Program-made: the position numbers and the translations under genes | The notes under the pieces: model-generated | Seen by the model: only the letters and a program-made list of their open reading frames with translations | Database searches by the model: none | Told to the model about the DNA's origin: nothing | Source: an uncultured Collinsella sp. | GTDB lineage: Bacteria; Actinomycetota; Coriobacteriia; Coriobacteriales; Coriobacteriaceae | Direction: 5' to 3' | Assembly (NCBI GenBank): GCA_934630735.1 | Contig: CAKTWK010000002.1 | Coordinates: 62,001-126,000 of the forward strand | DNA: 64,000 nucleotides | Shown: positions 18,330 to 26,644 of the stretch, piece by piece | How the letters are laid out: the number at the start of each line of letters is the position of its first letter | Position numbering within the stretch: the first letter of the stretch is position 1

Positions 18330-18986
18330 GTGAACGAGACCGTACGTCGCTTTTTGCCGATGGTCGATTTCCTGGAGCAGATACTCGGTAAGAACAGCGA
18401 GATCGTGCTGCATGATTTCTCGGATCCCGACCACGCCATCGTCGATATTCGCAACGGCATCGTGAGCGGCCGTAAGGTCGGCGGTCCCGCCACCGATCTG
18501 GCGCTCAAGATCATGCACGACCCCAAGTATCGCGACCTGCCGTTTATTACGGGCTACGAGGGGCGCGGTGCCGGCGGCAAGACGTTGGAGTCAGCGACGT
18601 ACTTTATCCGCGAAGATAACGAGATCGTCGGTATGCTCTGCGTCAACACCGACCTCTCGACCGTGCGCTCCATCAACGCCATGGCGCAGCAGCTCATGGC
18701 ATGCTTCGACGCGGCGCCGACGCGCACGGAGCCCGCGTCTATCGAGGTCGAAAGTCTTTCGGAGTCCACACAGGAGCTCATCGACCGCAGCATTGCCGAG
18801 TTGCTGAGCGCGCGCGGGCTGGATGTAGCGTCGCTTGGTCAGAGTGACCGCGTGGACGTCATTCGCCACCTCAACGGCAACGGGGTGTTCATGCTCAAGG
18901 GCGCCGTGGCCTGCGCCGCCACCGCGCTGGGCATCTCGGAGCCCAGCGTCTACCGCTACCTGCAAAAAGTCCGCAAGGAAGGCTAA
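18330..18986 (+). CDS. YheO-type PAS/helix-turn-helix transcriptional regulator
   Basis: A 218-residue DNA-binding regulator. Residues ~10-115 form a YheO-like PAS sensor (FLEQILGKNSEIVLHDF, then GKTLESATYFI and GMLCVNTDLS). The C-terminal ~60 residues carry an HTH_22 helix-turn-helix (AAATALGISEPSVYRYLQKVRK). GTG at 18330 is chosen because AAAGGAG lies 6 nt ahead; ATGs further upstream have no site. Divergence from the purine permease makes it the likely regulator of the operon, possibly sensing a purine or redox state through the PAS domain. This is inferred from context. Confidence 0.82.
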   Translation: MNETVRRFLPMVDFLEQILGKNSEIVLHDFSDPDHAIVDIRNGIVSGRKVGGPATDLALKIMHDPKYRDLPFITGYEGRGAGGKTLESATYFIREDNEIVGMLCVNTDLSTVRSINAMAQQLMACFDAAPTRTEPASIEVESLSESTQELIDRSIAELLSARGLDVASLGQSDRVDVIRHLNGNGVFMLKGAVACAATALGISEPSVYRYLQKVRKEG

Positions 18987-19036
18987 CAAACAAAAAGACT
19001 GCCCTTGGTGGCTCCACAAGCGATCCGTCGCTTGAC

Positions 19037-19071
19037 AAAAGACCCTGCAGCTCGCACTGCAGGGTCTTTTT
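19037..19071. terminator. Bidirectional terminator between regulator and ridA
   Basis: GACCCTGCAG ctcgca CTGCAGGGTC is flanked by AAAA on the left and TTTTTG on the right. It serves the converging regulator (plus) and ridA (minus) genes. Confidence 0.88.
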
Positions 19072-19100
19072 GCATGTCATGTTTTGTTTTCGCCAACGCC

Positions 19101-19478
19101 TTAGAGAGCGGCGACGACCTCGATCTCGACCAGACCGCCGGCCGGAAGGGCGGCAACCTGGAAGGCGCTGCGCGCGGGGAACGGAGCCTCGAACTTGGAG
19201 GCGTAGATCTCGTTCACGGCAGCGAAGTCGGCGATGTCGGCAAGGTAGACCGTGGTCTTGACGACATCGGCAAAGGTGGCGCCGGCAGCGGTCAGCAGGG
19301 CCTCGACATTGGCGAGGGACTGCTTAGCCTGGGCCTCGACGCCCTCGGGCATCTTGCCGGTTGCGGGGTCGATACCCAGCTGGCCGGACAGGAACACCAT
19401 GTTGCCGGTCTGGATGCCGGGGGAATACGGGCCGATGGCTGCGGGTGCGTTATCGGAAGACACGACAGTCTTGCTCAT
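19101..19478 (-). CDS. ridA: RidA-family enamine/imine deaminase
   Basis: A 125-residue protein of full YjgF/RidA length. It hydrolyses reactive enamine/imine intermediates such as 2-aminoacrylate from PLP enzymes. Family hallmarks are the N-terminal APAAIGPYSPGI, the LSGQLGIDPATG strand, the VVKTTVYLADIADF segment with the substrate-contacting region, and the C-terminal FPARSAFQVAALPAGGLVEIEVVA with the carboxylate-binding Arg. AAGGAG lies ahead of the ATG. It is a single gene ended by a shared terminator. Nearness to a purine cluster may mean detoxification of ammonia-forming intermediates, though RidA is often unlinked. The 299 nt between it and the next gene hold a TATACT at 19740-19745 and nothing else clear. 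Confidence 0.92.
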   Translation of the reverse strand: MSKTVVSSDNAPAAIGPYSPGIQTGNMVFLSGQLGIDPATGKMPEGVEAQAKQSLANVEALLTAAGATFADVVKTTVYLADIADFAAVNEIYASKFEAPFPARSAFQVAALPAGGLVEIEVVAAL

Positions 19479-19777
19479 GTTTTTCTCCTTACGAACAAAT
19501 AGAGAGCGTGAGCGCGGCGTTCACACCGGGAGGCACAGTTCGGTCTGAACACCGCGCTTGATTGGGATAGTACTCAAGGTTTCCGCGCGATGCAAGATTA
19601 TTATCACGTTGCGAGAATATTTTATCGCCCAACGGTTTCCCAGGACCGCTGAACGGTTCTTATGTGGAGCAGCCTGCCCGAGCTGCTGAAGACTTTATCC
19701 TGCTTGGACCACAGGGCTCGTCCGCCGCAACAGCACCACTATACTTTTGAGTATCTGAGCATTTTGAAAGGCAGGAT

Positions 19778-22270
19778 ATGACCGCAACCGCCAGTCGAAC
19801 CACCAACCGCAGACCCGAGCTTTTGGCGCCCGCCGGAGGGCCCGAGCCCTTTGCCGCCGCACTCGCCGCCGGGGCAGACGCCATCTACTGCGGCATGGGC
19901 AGCTTCAACGCCCGCCGCAAGGCTACCAACTTTACCGACGAGGCCTTTGAGCAAGCCTGCCACGCCGCACATCTAGCCGGGTCGCGCGTCTACGTCACGG
20001 TCAACATCGTCATCAAGCAGTCCGAGATGGGCGATGCGTTGCAACTCATCCATCGCTGCTCCACGCTGGGCGCCGACGCCTTCATCATCCAGGACTGGGG
20101 CCTGTTCTTTGAGGTCAAGCGCACGATGCCCGGCATCGAGACGCACATCTCAACCCAAGCAAACATCCATGACGACCGCGGAACCCTTTGGTGCCGCGAG
20201 CAGGGCGCCGACCGCGTGACTCTCTCGCGCGAGCTTTCCATCGACGAGATTGCCGCCATTCACGATGCCGCGCCCGATGTGGACCTTGAGGTCTTTAGCC
20301 ACGGCGCCATCTGCTTTTGCTACTCGGGCCTATGCCTGCTTTCGAGCTTTGCCATGGCGGGACGATCGGCCAACCGTGGCATGTGCGCCCAGCCCTGCCG
20401 CCTGCCCTATGAGCTGATCGACGAGAACGGCCGTGCGCTCTCCCCCGCCGGCCGCGAGCGTGCGCTATGCCCGCGTGACACCAACACCTCACAGCTTGTT
20501 CGCCGTCTGTATGACGCCGGCGCCGCGTCGCTCAAGCTCGAGGGCCGCATGAAGGCGCCCGATTACGTGTATTCCATCGTTGATGTGTATCGTCACGAAA
20601 TTGACGACATGCTATCCGGAGCCACCGTTGCCAAGGACGAGGAGGCCGCCCGCCAACGCCAGCTCAAGCGCTGCTTCAACCGCGACTTTACGCACGCCTA
20701 TCAGGACGGCACCTCGGGCGACGAGATGATGAGCTATGAGCGTTCCAACAACCGCGGCCAGATCGTGGGCACGGTGCTGGGCAGCCGCCCGGCCAACCGC
20801 GATGTGCGCGGCCTCAAGCCCGACGACCGCCGTCGCCGCGCCGCCATCGCCCGCATTGAGTTGTTTGAGCCCGTGGGCAAGGGCGACCTGCTGGAGCTTC
20901 GCCACGATAACGAGTTTGACCAGTTCCTAACCACCATCGCTACCGATGATGCCGCCGCCGGTGACATCATCGAATGTCGCGTGCCCCGCAGCATGCCCGA
21001 GGGCTGCCGCGTCCGCGTGATTCGCAGTCAGCGTGCCATCGACGCCGCCGGCGCCGCGCTCAAGCGCGATGTGCTGCGCCGCCGAGCTGTTGATGCGTCC
21101 GTCGTGGCGCGCTTGGGCGAGCCGTTTACCGTCACACTCACCTGCTGTGACAACCCCGCGCTCACCGCCACCGCCACGGGCTTCACTGTCGAGGCCGCCA
21201 TGACCCGCGCCGTCGAGGCGGCAGACCTGGTTGAGCATGTGGGGCGCATGGGCTCCTCACCCTTTGAGGCAGCGAGCTTTGACGTTTCGCTCGACGCCGG
21301 CTGCGGTATGGGCTTCTCCGCCGTGCACAAGGTGCGCGCCGCCGCCTGTAAAGCATTGGAGGAGGCCATTCTTGCGCCGTACGAGGAGCGCGCGAAGACG
21401 CTCGAGTTGCCGGTACTCGACAAATGTACGCGCGCCATGCCCGAGCATTACCGCGACGAGCCGCAGATTTGCGCCGCCGTCACCACGCTCGAAGCCGCCG
21501 AGGCAGCTCGTGCCGAGGGTGCCGCGCGCATCTATATGACCACCGACGCACTCGAGGCCGCCGGTGTCTCCCCTGCCGATGCATTTGAGCAGGGTATCGT
21601 GCCCGTACTCGACGAGGTCTGCCGCGCCGTTGACCACGAGCGCGTCGACCCCTGGATCAATGCCGGTTCCACGGTCGCTATTGGCAACATCTCCGAGCTT
21701 GCCCTGGCCGCCCAGGTTGGCGCCACGGCGGAAGTCCGCTCTTGCCTGCCGGTTCATAACACGCCCTGCATGGAAGCGCTTGCCGAGCGCGGAGCCGGTG
21801 CGTTTTGGCTCTCGCCCGAGATCACGCTCGACGAGATTGTCTCGCTCGGCGCCGCCGCGCCCGCGGCTCTGGGCATCACTGTCTTTGGCCGCCCGCGCGT
21901 CATGACAAGCGAGCATTGCATTCTGCAGGTTGCCAACGGCTGCATCCACGATTGCGCCAACTGCCGCCTGCGTGCCCGCGAGCTCTCGCTCAAGAATATC
22001 GACGGAAAGGTCATGCCCGTCCGCACCGACATCCACGGCCGCTCTCGCCTGTACGATGCCTACCCCATCGACCTCACGCCGCAGGTTCCTCAGCTGCTCG
22101 ATGCCGGCGTGCGTCGTCTCATGGTAAACGGAACGCTGCTCGAGACGGATGAGGTGGGCCGTGCCGTCGCCCGCGTCCGTCGTGCCGTCGAAGCAGCACA
22201 GACCGGCCGCAAACCCGCCGCCCGCCTACGCGGGGCGACCTCGGGCTGCATGTTTGTGGGAATCAGCTAA
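19778..22270 (+). CDS. U32 peptidase-family protein (RlhA/TrhP-like)
   Basis: An 830-residue member of the U32 family. The N-terminal barrel begins ELLAPAGGPEPFAAALAAGADAIYCG and contains the family signature EVFSHGAICFCYSGLCLLSS followed by CAQPCRLPY, whose cysteines form a probable Fe-S site. A second collagenase-like segment follows, and the C-terminal ~250 residues include ANGCIHDCANCRLRAREL, a further Cys set. Related enzymes RlhA and TrhP carry out prephenate-dependent hydroxylation of 23S rRNA or tRNA, so an RNA-modification role is more likely than proteolysis. The downstream partner is a pseudouridine synthase 15 nt away, which supports this. The start has GAAAGGCAGG ahead. Confidence 0.85.
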   Translation: MTATASRTTNRRPELLAPAGGPEPFAAALAAGADAIYCGMGSFNARRKATNFTDEAFEQACHAAHLAGSRVYVTVNIVIKQSEMGDALQLIHRCSTLGADAFIIQDWGLFFEVKRTMPGIETHISTQANIHDDRGTLWCREQGADRVTLSRELSIDEIAAIHDAAPDVDLEVFSHGAICFCYSGLCLLSSFAMAGRSANRGMCAQPCRLPYELIDENGRALSPAGRERALCPRDTNTSQLVRRLYDAGAASLKLEGRMKAPDYVYSIVDVYRHEIDDMLSGATVAKDEEAARQRQLKRCFNRDFTHAYQDGTSGDEMMSYERSNNRGQIVGTVLGSRPANRDVRGLKPDDRRRRAAIARIELFEPVGKGDLLELRHDNEFDQFLTTIATDDAAAGDIIECRVPRSMPEGCRVRVIRSQRAIDAAGAALKRDVLRRRAVDASVVARLGEPFTVTLTCCDNPALTATATGFTVEAAMTRAVEAADLVEHVGRMGSSPFEAASFDVSLDAGCGMGFSAVHKVRAAACKALEEAILAPYEERAKTLELPVLDKCTRAMPEHYRDEPQICAAVTTLEAAEAARAEGAARIYMTTDALEAAGVSPADAFEQGIVPVLDEVCRAVDHERVDPWINAGSTVAIGNISELALAAQVGATAEVRSCLPVHNTPCMEALAERGAGAFWLSPEITLDEIVSLGAAAPAALGITVFGRPRVMTSEHCILQVANGCIHDCANCRLRARELSLKNIDGKVMPVRTDIHGRSRLYDAYPIDLTPQVPQLLDAGVRRLMVNGTLLETDEVGRAVARVRRAVEAAQTGRKPAARLRGATSGCMFVGIS

Positions 22271-22285
22271 CCGAAAGGCTTACAC

Positions 22286-22945
22286 GTGAACGAAGAACCT
22301 CAAGTCCTCTACTGCGACGCCTGGCTCATGGCCATCGACAAGCCTGCCGGCATGATCGTCCACGGCGATGGCACCGGCGAGCGCACGCTCACCGACTACG
22401 CCAGCGACCTGCTGCTGGCGATGGGCGACGGCTTTGCCGCGACCGACATGCAGCCGCTCAACCGCCTGGACCGCGACACCACCGGCGTGGTGTTGTTCTC
22501 GCTCGACAAGCAGACGCAGCCCGCCTTCGACCAGATGATCATCGACCACGCTTTCGAAAAGCACTACCTGGCGCTCGCAGAGGGCAAGATCGACTGGAAC
22601 GAAAAGCTCATCGACAAGCCCATCGCGCGCGACCGCCACGATAGCCGCAAGATGCGTGTCGGCGCCAGCGGAAAGCCCTCTCAGACGCGCGTCAAGGTGC
22701 TCAAGCGCCTTAAGAGCCGCCGCGGCCTGCCCACGCGTTCGTATATCGATGTCGAGCTGCTCACCGGCCGCAAGCACCAGATCCGCGTGCATCTGGCCAG
22801 CGAGCGTCATCCCCTGGTAGGCGACGACCTGTACGGAACGCCGCGCCCCTGCGGCCTGATGCTCCACGCCCACAGCGTGTCCTTCACGCATCCCGTAACC
22901 GGAGAGCACATCCACATCGAAGCCCCCTGCCCCTGGGAGCCCTAA
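22286..22945 (+). CDS. RluA-family pseudouridine synthase
   Basis: A 219-residue RNA pseudouridine synthase without an S4 domain. The catalytic motif is NRLDRDTTG with Asp62, and the downstream family blocks are KHYLALAEG and LLTGRKHQIRVHLAS. It isomerises uridines in rRNA or tRNA; the target site cannot be read from sequence. GTG at 22286 has GAAAGG ahead. It is co-directional with and 15 nt from the U32 gene, suggesting an RNA-modification pair. It ends shortly before a terminator at 23006-23039. Confidence 0.9.
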   Translation: MNEEPQVLYCDAWLMAIDKPAGMIVHGDGTGERTLTDYASDLLLAMGDGFAATDMQPLNRLDRDTTGVVLFSLDKQTQPAFDQMIIDHAFEKHYLALAEGKIDWNEKLIDKPIARDRHDSRKMRVGASGKPSQTRVKVLKRLKSRRGLPTRSYIDVELLTGRKHQIRVHLASERHPLVGDDLYGTPRPCGLMLHAHSVSFTHPVTGEHIHIEAPCPWEP

Positions 22946-22952
22946 AACCTCC

Positions 22953-22999
22953 CAAAAAGGGACAGGTTTATTTTGGCAGGTTTTATCTGGGAAAACGTC
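22953..22999 (+). repeat. Dispersed AAAAGGGACAGG-type repeat, copy 1
   Basis: Core CCAAAAAGGGACAGG followed by TTTATTTTGGCAGG and TTTTATCTGGG. Close copies lie at 48807-48855 (plus) and 50748-50790 (minus). Here it follows the RluA-type gene. Confidence 0.8.
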
Positions 23000-23005
23000 A
23001 AAGCC

Positions 23006-23039
23006 ACCACAAAGGTTCCTGCCCCTTTGTGGTAGTTTT
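23006..23039 (+). terminator. Terminator after the U32/RluA pair
   Basis: ACCACAAAGG (23006-23015) pairs with CCTTTGTGGT (23024-23033), followed by AGTTTTGG. Confidence 0.75.
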
Positions 23040-23061
23040 GGCCTTAGCCCGTCCCCTGCTG

Positions 23062-23808
23062 TTAGACCGTGATGACGTTGTCCATTGCCCGGTACTTGGC
23101 GGGCACCTCGCCCGCTGTGATGATCGTTGCGTCGCGGAAGTCCGCGAACTTGACGGGCGCCACCATGCCAAATTTACTGGCATCCGAGATTACGAAGCGC
23201 TTGGCCGTGTGTCGCATCGAGATGCGCTTAACCTGCGCCTCCTCGATATCGGGTGCCGTGAAGCCCTGCTCGGCGGCAATGCCGTTAGAACCCCAAAAGC
23301 CGCAGTTGAAGTTGTAGCGGTCCAGGGTCGCCAGGGCATCGGGGCCAACGAGCGCCTCGGTCTCGGGCTTGAGCTCGCCGCCCAACACCACGGTGCGCAT
23401 GCCGCGCAAAGCGAGGTGCTGAGCGTGAAGCACGGAATCAGTCACATAGGTGACACCTTCAAGGTATGGAAGATGTTCGATGAGCTTGAGGGTCGTGGAG
23501 CCCGAATCGATATACACGAAACTATCGGGCTCTACGAGGGCCGCGGCACGGGCGCAGATACGCTCCTTATCGTCGTTATGGAGATCGCTGCGCTCACTGA
23601 GCGTTAGGTCGCGCGTCACGTGCGCGCGCTCAAGGCTTGTCGCGCCACCGTGCACCTTGGCGATACGGTGCGCGCGGTCGAGCGTCTGCAGATCGCGCCG
23701 AATGGTAGACGCTGTTACGCCCAGGGCATCGGCAAGCTCCGGCACGGTAACCGAGCCGGTCTGCTGCACCATCGAGACGATCGCATTGAGCCTATCTTCC
23801 GCGAGCAT
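23062..23808 (-). CDS. DeoR/GlpR-family transcriptional regulator
   Basis: A 248-residue repressor-type protein. The N-terminal winged helix-turn-helix is clear (VPELADALGVTASTIRRDLQTLD, ~20-42, then KVHGGAT). The C-terminal sugar-phosphate sensor has the DeoR pattern VYIDSGSTTLKLIEHLP and a VVLGGELKPETEALVGP strand. It would bind DNA unless bound by a phosphorylated sugar. GAGGAG precedes the ATG. It is the second gene after a Gfo/Idh oxidoreductase (3 nt apart), so it probably regulates its own operon through the ACGCA repeat region upstream. Confidence 0.9.
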   Translation of the reverse strand: MLAEDRLNAIVSMVQQTGSVTVPELADALGVTASTIRRDLQTLDRAHRIAKVHGGATSLERAHVTRDLTLSERSDLHNDDKERICARAAALVEPDSFVYIDSGSTTLKLIEHLPYLEGVTYVTDSVLHAQHLALRGMRTVVLGGELKPETEALVGPDALATLDRYNFNCGFWGSNGIAAEQGFTAPDIEEAQVKRISMRHTAKRFVISDASKFGMVAPVKFADFRDATIITAGEVPAKYRAMDNVITV

Positions 23809-23811
23809 CGC

Positions 23812-24891
23812 TTACTCCTCCTCGGGGTAGACGACTCCCCAATCGGCACGGAGCTTGGTCATCAGCTCCATAACATCAGAAGCATAATCCAGAAGCTCAC
23901 GCTTGGAATCATCGCCGGCGACGGCCTTCTCGAGGTCAGCCATCTCGTAGCATAGGGCGTAAGCCTCGGTGCCCGCGGCGACCTCCTCGCGATGACCGTC
24001 CGCAGTCCACACAAGCGTCGCATGATCGGCACGCGGATATTCGTTGACCTCGATATAGCACTTGTCGAAGCTGATGACCGAGCGCTTGGGCTGCTTGGAG
24101 TGGAGCGTAAGGCTCACAACGCCCAGCTGCTGCTCGGCGTTACGGCAGACAATGCCGCCCGCAACATCGACACCGGTCTCGCAGGTGTTGCCGAGCGAAA
24201 CAACTTCGGTTGGCTGGCTGGCCATAAACAGGCGCATGACGGAGAGCGCATACACGCCAATGTCGAGCATGGCGCCGCCGGCGAGGTTGCGGTTGTAGAA
24301 GCGATTGGTCAAGTCGCCGTACTCCTTATAGCTGCCAAAGTTGAGCTGGGCGAGGTTCATACGGCCAAAGTCGCCGGCATCCATGCGACGGCGCAGCTCC
24401 TGATATAGCGGCATGTGGAGCACCGTGGTGGCGTCCATAAGGACCACGTTGTGCTCATCGGCGATGGCACGGGCCTCGTCGAGCTCGGCAGAGTTGAGGG
24501 TAATGGCCTTCTCGCAGAGCACGTGCTTGCCGGCGGCCAGCGCGGCACGCAGATAGGTGATATGCGTGTTGTGCGGAGTGGTGATATAGACGGCGTCGAT
24601 GTCCGGATCGGCATAGAGGTCCTCGACCGTTTCATAGACCTTCTCGATGCCATACTGCTCAGCAAAAGCTTGAGCCTTGGACAGCGTGCGGTTGGCGACA
24701 CCCGTAAGCTTGCGGCCGGCAAGAGCGAGAGATTGGGCCATCTGGTTGGCAATAACGCCGCAACCGATCACAGCCCAACGGAGCTCGGGAGCCGTAAAAA
24801 TGTCGTCGGGGAACGGCTGATCCTTGACCGAAGCAAACGCCGCCTTAGCGGCTGCTTCGGCGTCGAGTGGAGCCTGTTTGGAATCTGCCAT
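23812..24891 (-). CDS. Gfo/Idh/MocA-family NAD(P)-dependent oxidoreductase
   Basis: A 359-residue dehydrogenase with an N-terminal Rossmann domain (RWAVIGCGVIANQMAQSLALAG, ~30-50) and the family EKAITLNSAE block with the active-site Lys. The C-terminal alpha/beta domain contains GGAMLDIGVYALSVM. It likely oxidises a sugar, polyol or related substrate; no specificity can be set. The start at MADSK is chosen for the AGGAGG 6 nt ahead; an upstream in-frame start lacks one. It is the first gene of a two-gene operon with a DeoR regulator, downstream of an unusual repeat-rich promoter. Confidence 0.9.
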   Translation of the reverse strand: MADSKQAPLDAEAAAKAAFASVKDQPFPDDIFTAPELRWAVIGCGVIANQMAQSLALAGRKLTGVANRTLSKAQAFAEQYGIEKVYETVEDLYADPDIDAVYITTPHNTHITYLRAALAAGKHVLCEKAITLNSAELDEARAIADEHNVVLMDATTVLHMPLYQELRRRMDAGDFGRMNLAQLNFGSYKEYGDLTNRFYNRNLAGGAMLDIGVYALSVMRLFMASQPTEVVSLGNTCETGVDVAGGIVCRNAEQQLGVVSLTLHSKQPKRSVISFDKCYIEVNEYPRADHATLVWTADGHREEVAAGTEAYALCYEMADLEKAVAGDDSKRELLDYASDVMELMTKLRADWGVVYPEEE

Positions 24892-24951
24892 ATGTGCCTC
24901 CTGCGTCGTGAAAAGTCTTTCATTTCTGACAGCTCTATATTCGCACAAATA

Positions 24952-25070
24952 TGCGTGTGTGTGCGTACTTCTGCGTATATTATCGCTAAATGGTCAAAAT
25001 TCAGCTACAGACGACGCGTATGCACGCATAGTCACGCAATCATACGCACGCATATACGCACAAATGCGCA
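24952..25070. promoter_or_regulatory. Helically phased ACGCA/TGCGT operator array
   Basis: TGCGT occurs at 24952, 24962 and 24972 (exact 10-bp steps). ACGCR occurs at 25014, 25024, 25034 and 25044, with further sites at 25048 and 25056 and a GCGCA at 25066. The two blocks are inverted relative to each other and 38 bp apart, around TATTATCGC and the TTGACC (minus) at ~24993. This should be the binding platform of the DeoR regulator in front of the Gfo/Idh gene. Confidence 0.7.
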
Positions 25071-25214
25071 CTCGTCATTGCTCAGAGACAGGAATTCAGG
25101 TTAGAACCCGAAAGACAGGATGATCCGCTTCGCTTCATCGCTCATGGCGCGCTGCAGCTCTAAGGACCGTCCCAAACTGCCGGCACATGGGGAACGTCCC
25201 CCAGCTGCCGACAG

Positions 25215-25274
25215 CACTCATTTAAGTCTGTCCCCAATGAGCGCAATCACTCATGTAAGGCTGTCCCCAATGAG
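25215..25274. repeat. Two direct copies of a CTCAT...ATGAG hairpin
   Basis: 25215-25241 and 25248-25274 are near-identical 27-nt copies of CACTCATnTAAGnCTGTCC followed by CCAATGAG. Each folds by CTCAT/ATGAG. They lie between the DeoR-operon promoter and the ribosomal terminator. The rest of 25100-25283 is gene-free. Confidence 0.75.
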
Positions 25275-25283
25275 TAGGGATAG

Positions 25284-25317
25284 AAAAAGGCCCGGGTGCC
25301 GTGGGGCATCCGGGCCT
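25284..25317 (-). terminator. Terminator closing the ribosomal protein operon after rplX
   Basis: Stem GGCCCGGATGCC/GGCACCCGGGCC read on the minus strand, followed by TTTTTC, 29 nt after the rplX stop. Confidence 0.9.
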
Positions 25318-25345
25318 TTGCTAGCAACTTGATGTTGCGGGCAGC

Positions 25346-25651
25346 TTAGAACTTGTGGCCGCACTTCTTGCAGACGCGCAGCTTGTTCTTGCCGTCCTTC
25401 TCGTGACCGACGCGGGTAACCTTACCGCACTCGGGGCAAACGAGATTGACGTTGGAGGCATCGATGGGAGCCTCCTGCGAAACGATGCCGCCCTGCTGGT
25501 TGGCAGCGTTGGGCTTGACGGCCTTCTTGACGACCGAAACGCCCTCGACAACGACCTTGTTCTCGGCGGGGAGAGCACGCAGGATAACGCCCTGCTTGCC
25601 GCGATCCTTACCAGAGAGAACCTGGACCTTATCGCCCTTCTTGATATACAT
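25346..25651 (-). CDS. rplX: 50S ribosomal protein L24
   Basis: A 101-residue L24. The N-terminal KOW motif is seen in [20 protein letters not shown]. The C-terminal region holds two CxxC pairs (CPEC and CKKC, ~73-98), the zinc-ribbon-like form of the protein. It binds 23S rRNA early in 50S assembly. GGGGAGAT precedes the ATG. It is the last gene of this operon: a strong terminator follows, so rplE, rpsN, rpsH and the other usual downstream spc genes are not here. Confidence 0.97.
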   Translation of the reverse strand: MYIKKGDKVQVLSGKDRGKQGVILRALPAENKVVVEGVSVVKKAVKPNAANQQGGIVSQEAPIDASNVNLVCPECGKVTRVGHEKDGKNKLRVCKKCGHKF

Positions 25652-25664
25652 ATATCTCCCCTAA

Positions 25665-26033
25665 CTACAGGGTCTCGGGAGCGAGCGAGACGATCTTCAT
25701 GTACTTCTTGTCACGAAGCTCGCGAGCGACGGGCCCGAAGATACGGGTGCCGACGGGCGAACCATCGTTGTTGATGACAACGCAGGCGTTCTCATCAAAG
25801 CGAATGTAGGAGCCATCCTTGCGGCGGATCTCCTTAACGGTGCGAACGACGACGCAACGGACAACGTCCTTCTTCTTGACGTTGGCGCCAGGGGTAGCCT
25901 CCTGGACAGCACCGATGAACACATCGCCGATGCCTGCATAACGACGCTTGGAACCGCCAAGCACCTTGATGCAGCGAATCTTGCGAGCGCCGGAGTTGTC
26001 GGCGACGTTCAGCATGGTTTGCATCTGAATCAT
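25665..26033 (-). CDS. rplN: 50S ribosomal protein L14
   Basis: A 122-residue L14 with the conserved start [19 protein letters not shown] and the family block [19 protein letters not shown]. It forms an inter-subunit bridge with 16S rRNA. It lies 13 nt before rplX and 118 nt after rpsQ, a longer gap than others in the operon with no clear function. Confidence 0.98.
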   Translation of the reverse strand: MIQMQTMLNVADNSGARKIRCIKVLGGSKRRYAGIGDVFIGAVQEATPGANVKKKDVVRCVVVRTVKEIRRKDGSYIRFDENACVVINNDGSPVGTRIFGPVARELRDKKYMKIVSLAPETL

Positions 26034-26151
26034 GGTAGATGTTCCTCCGAACTAAGAACCGAAGAGAGGTGCGCAGCCTTTATGCGGCCTGTGGTATGCA
26101 AACCAGGCATACGCACATCTTCGGAAACGTACAAGTCGTAAGAGCGACTGC

Positions 26152-26412
26152 TTATTTAGCGCGCTCGACGACCTCGATGAGGCGCCAACGCTTCATCTTG
26201 GACATAGGACGGGTCTCCATAACGCGGACGGTATCGCCCACGCCAGCCGTGCACTCCTCGTCGTGAGCGTGCAGCTTCTTGGAGCTGGTCATCATCTTGC
26301 CGTACTTGGCGTGACGCTTGCGCTCGGTGACGGTGACAACGATGGTCTTGGCACCGGAGACGGAGGTAACGACACCCGTACGGACCTTACGCGTGTTACG
26401 CGAATCAGTCAT
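26152..26412 (-). CDS. rpsQ: 30S ribosomal protein S17
   Basis: An 86-residue S17. The OB-fold core is seen in RTGVVTSVSGAKTIVVTV and the C-terminal GDTVRVMETRPMSKMKRW. It binds 16S rRNA as a primary assembly protein. It sits 16 nt after rpmC in normal S10/spc order. Confidence 0.97.
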   Translation of the reverse strand: MTDSRNTRKVRTGVVTSVSGAKTIVVTVTERKRHAKYGKMMTSSKKLHAHDEECTAGVGDTVRVMETRPMSKMKRWRLIEVVERAK

Positions 26413-26428
26413 GTTCTCTCCTTAGGTC

Positions 26429-26644
26429 CTACTCGGCGACAGCGGACTTCTCCGCTGCGATCTCGCGGGCGCGCTGCTCCGTGAGGACGCGAGCGATGTC
26501 CTTCTTCACGGTGTTGACGCGAGCGGTGTTGTCCAGCTGGCTGGTGGCCATCTGGAAACGAAGGTTAAAGAGCTCGGCGCGCATTTCCTTCAGCTTCTCA
26601 ACGAGCTGAGCGTCCGAGAGCTCACGAATCTCTGCGGGCTTCAT
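26429..26644 (-). CDS. rpmC: 50S ribosomal protein L29
   Basis: A 71-residue L29 with the typical KPAEIRELSDAQLVEKLKEM start and NLRFQMATSQLDN middle. It sits near the peptide exit tunnel. Its start overlaps the rplP stop by one base, indicating translational coupling. Confidence 0.97.
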   Translation of the reverse strand: MKPAEIRELSDAQLVEKLKEMRAELFNLRFQMATSQLDNTARVNTVKKDIARVLTEQRAREIAAEKSAVAE

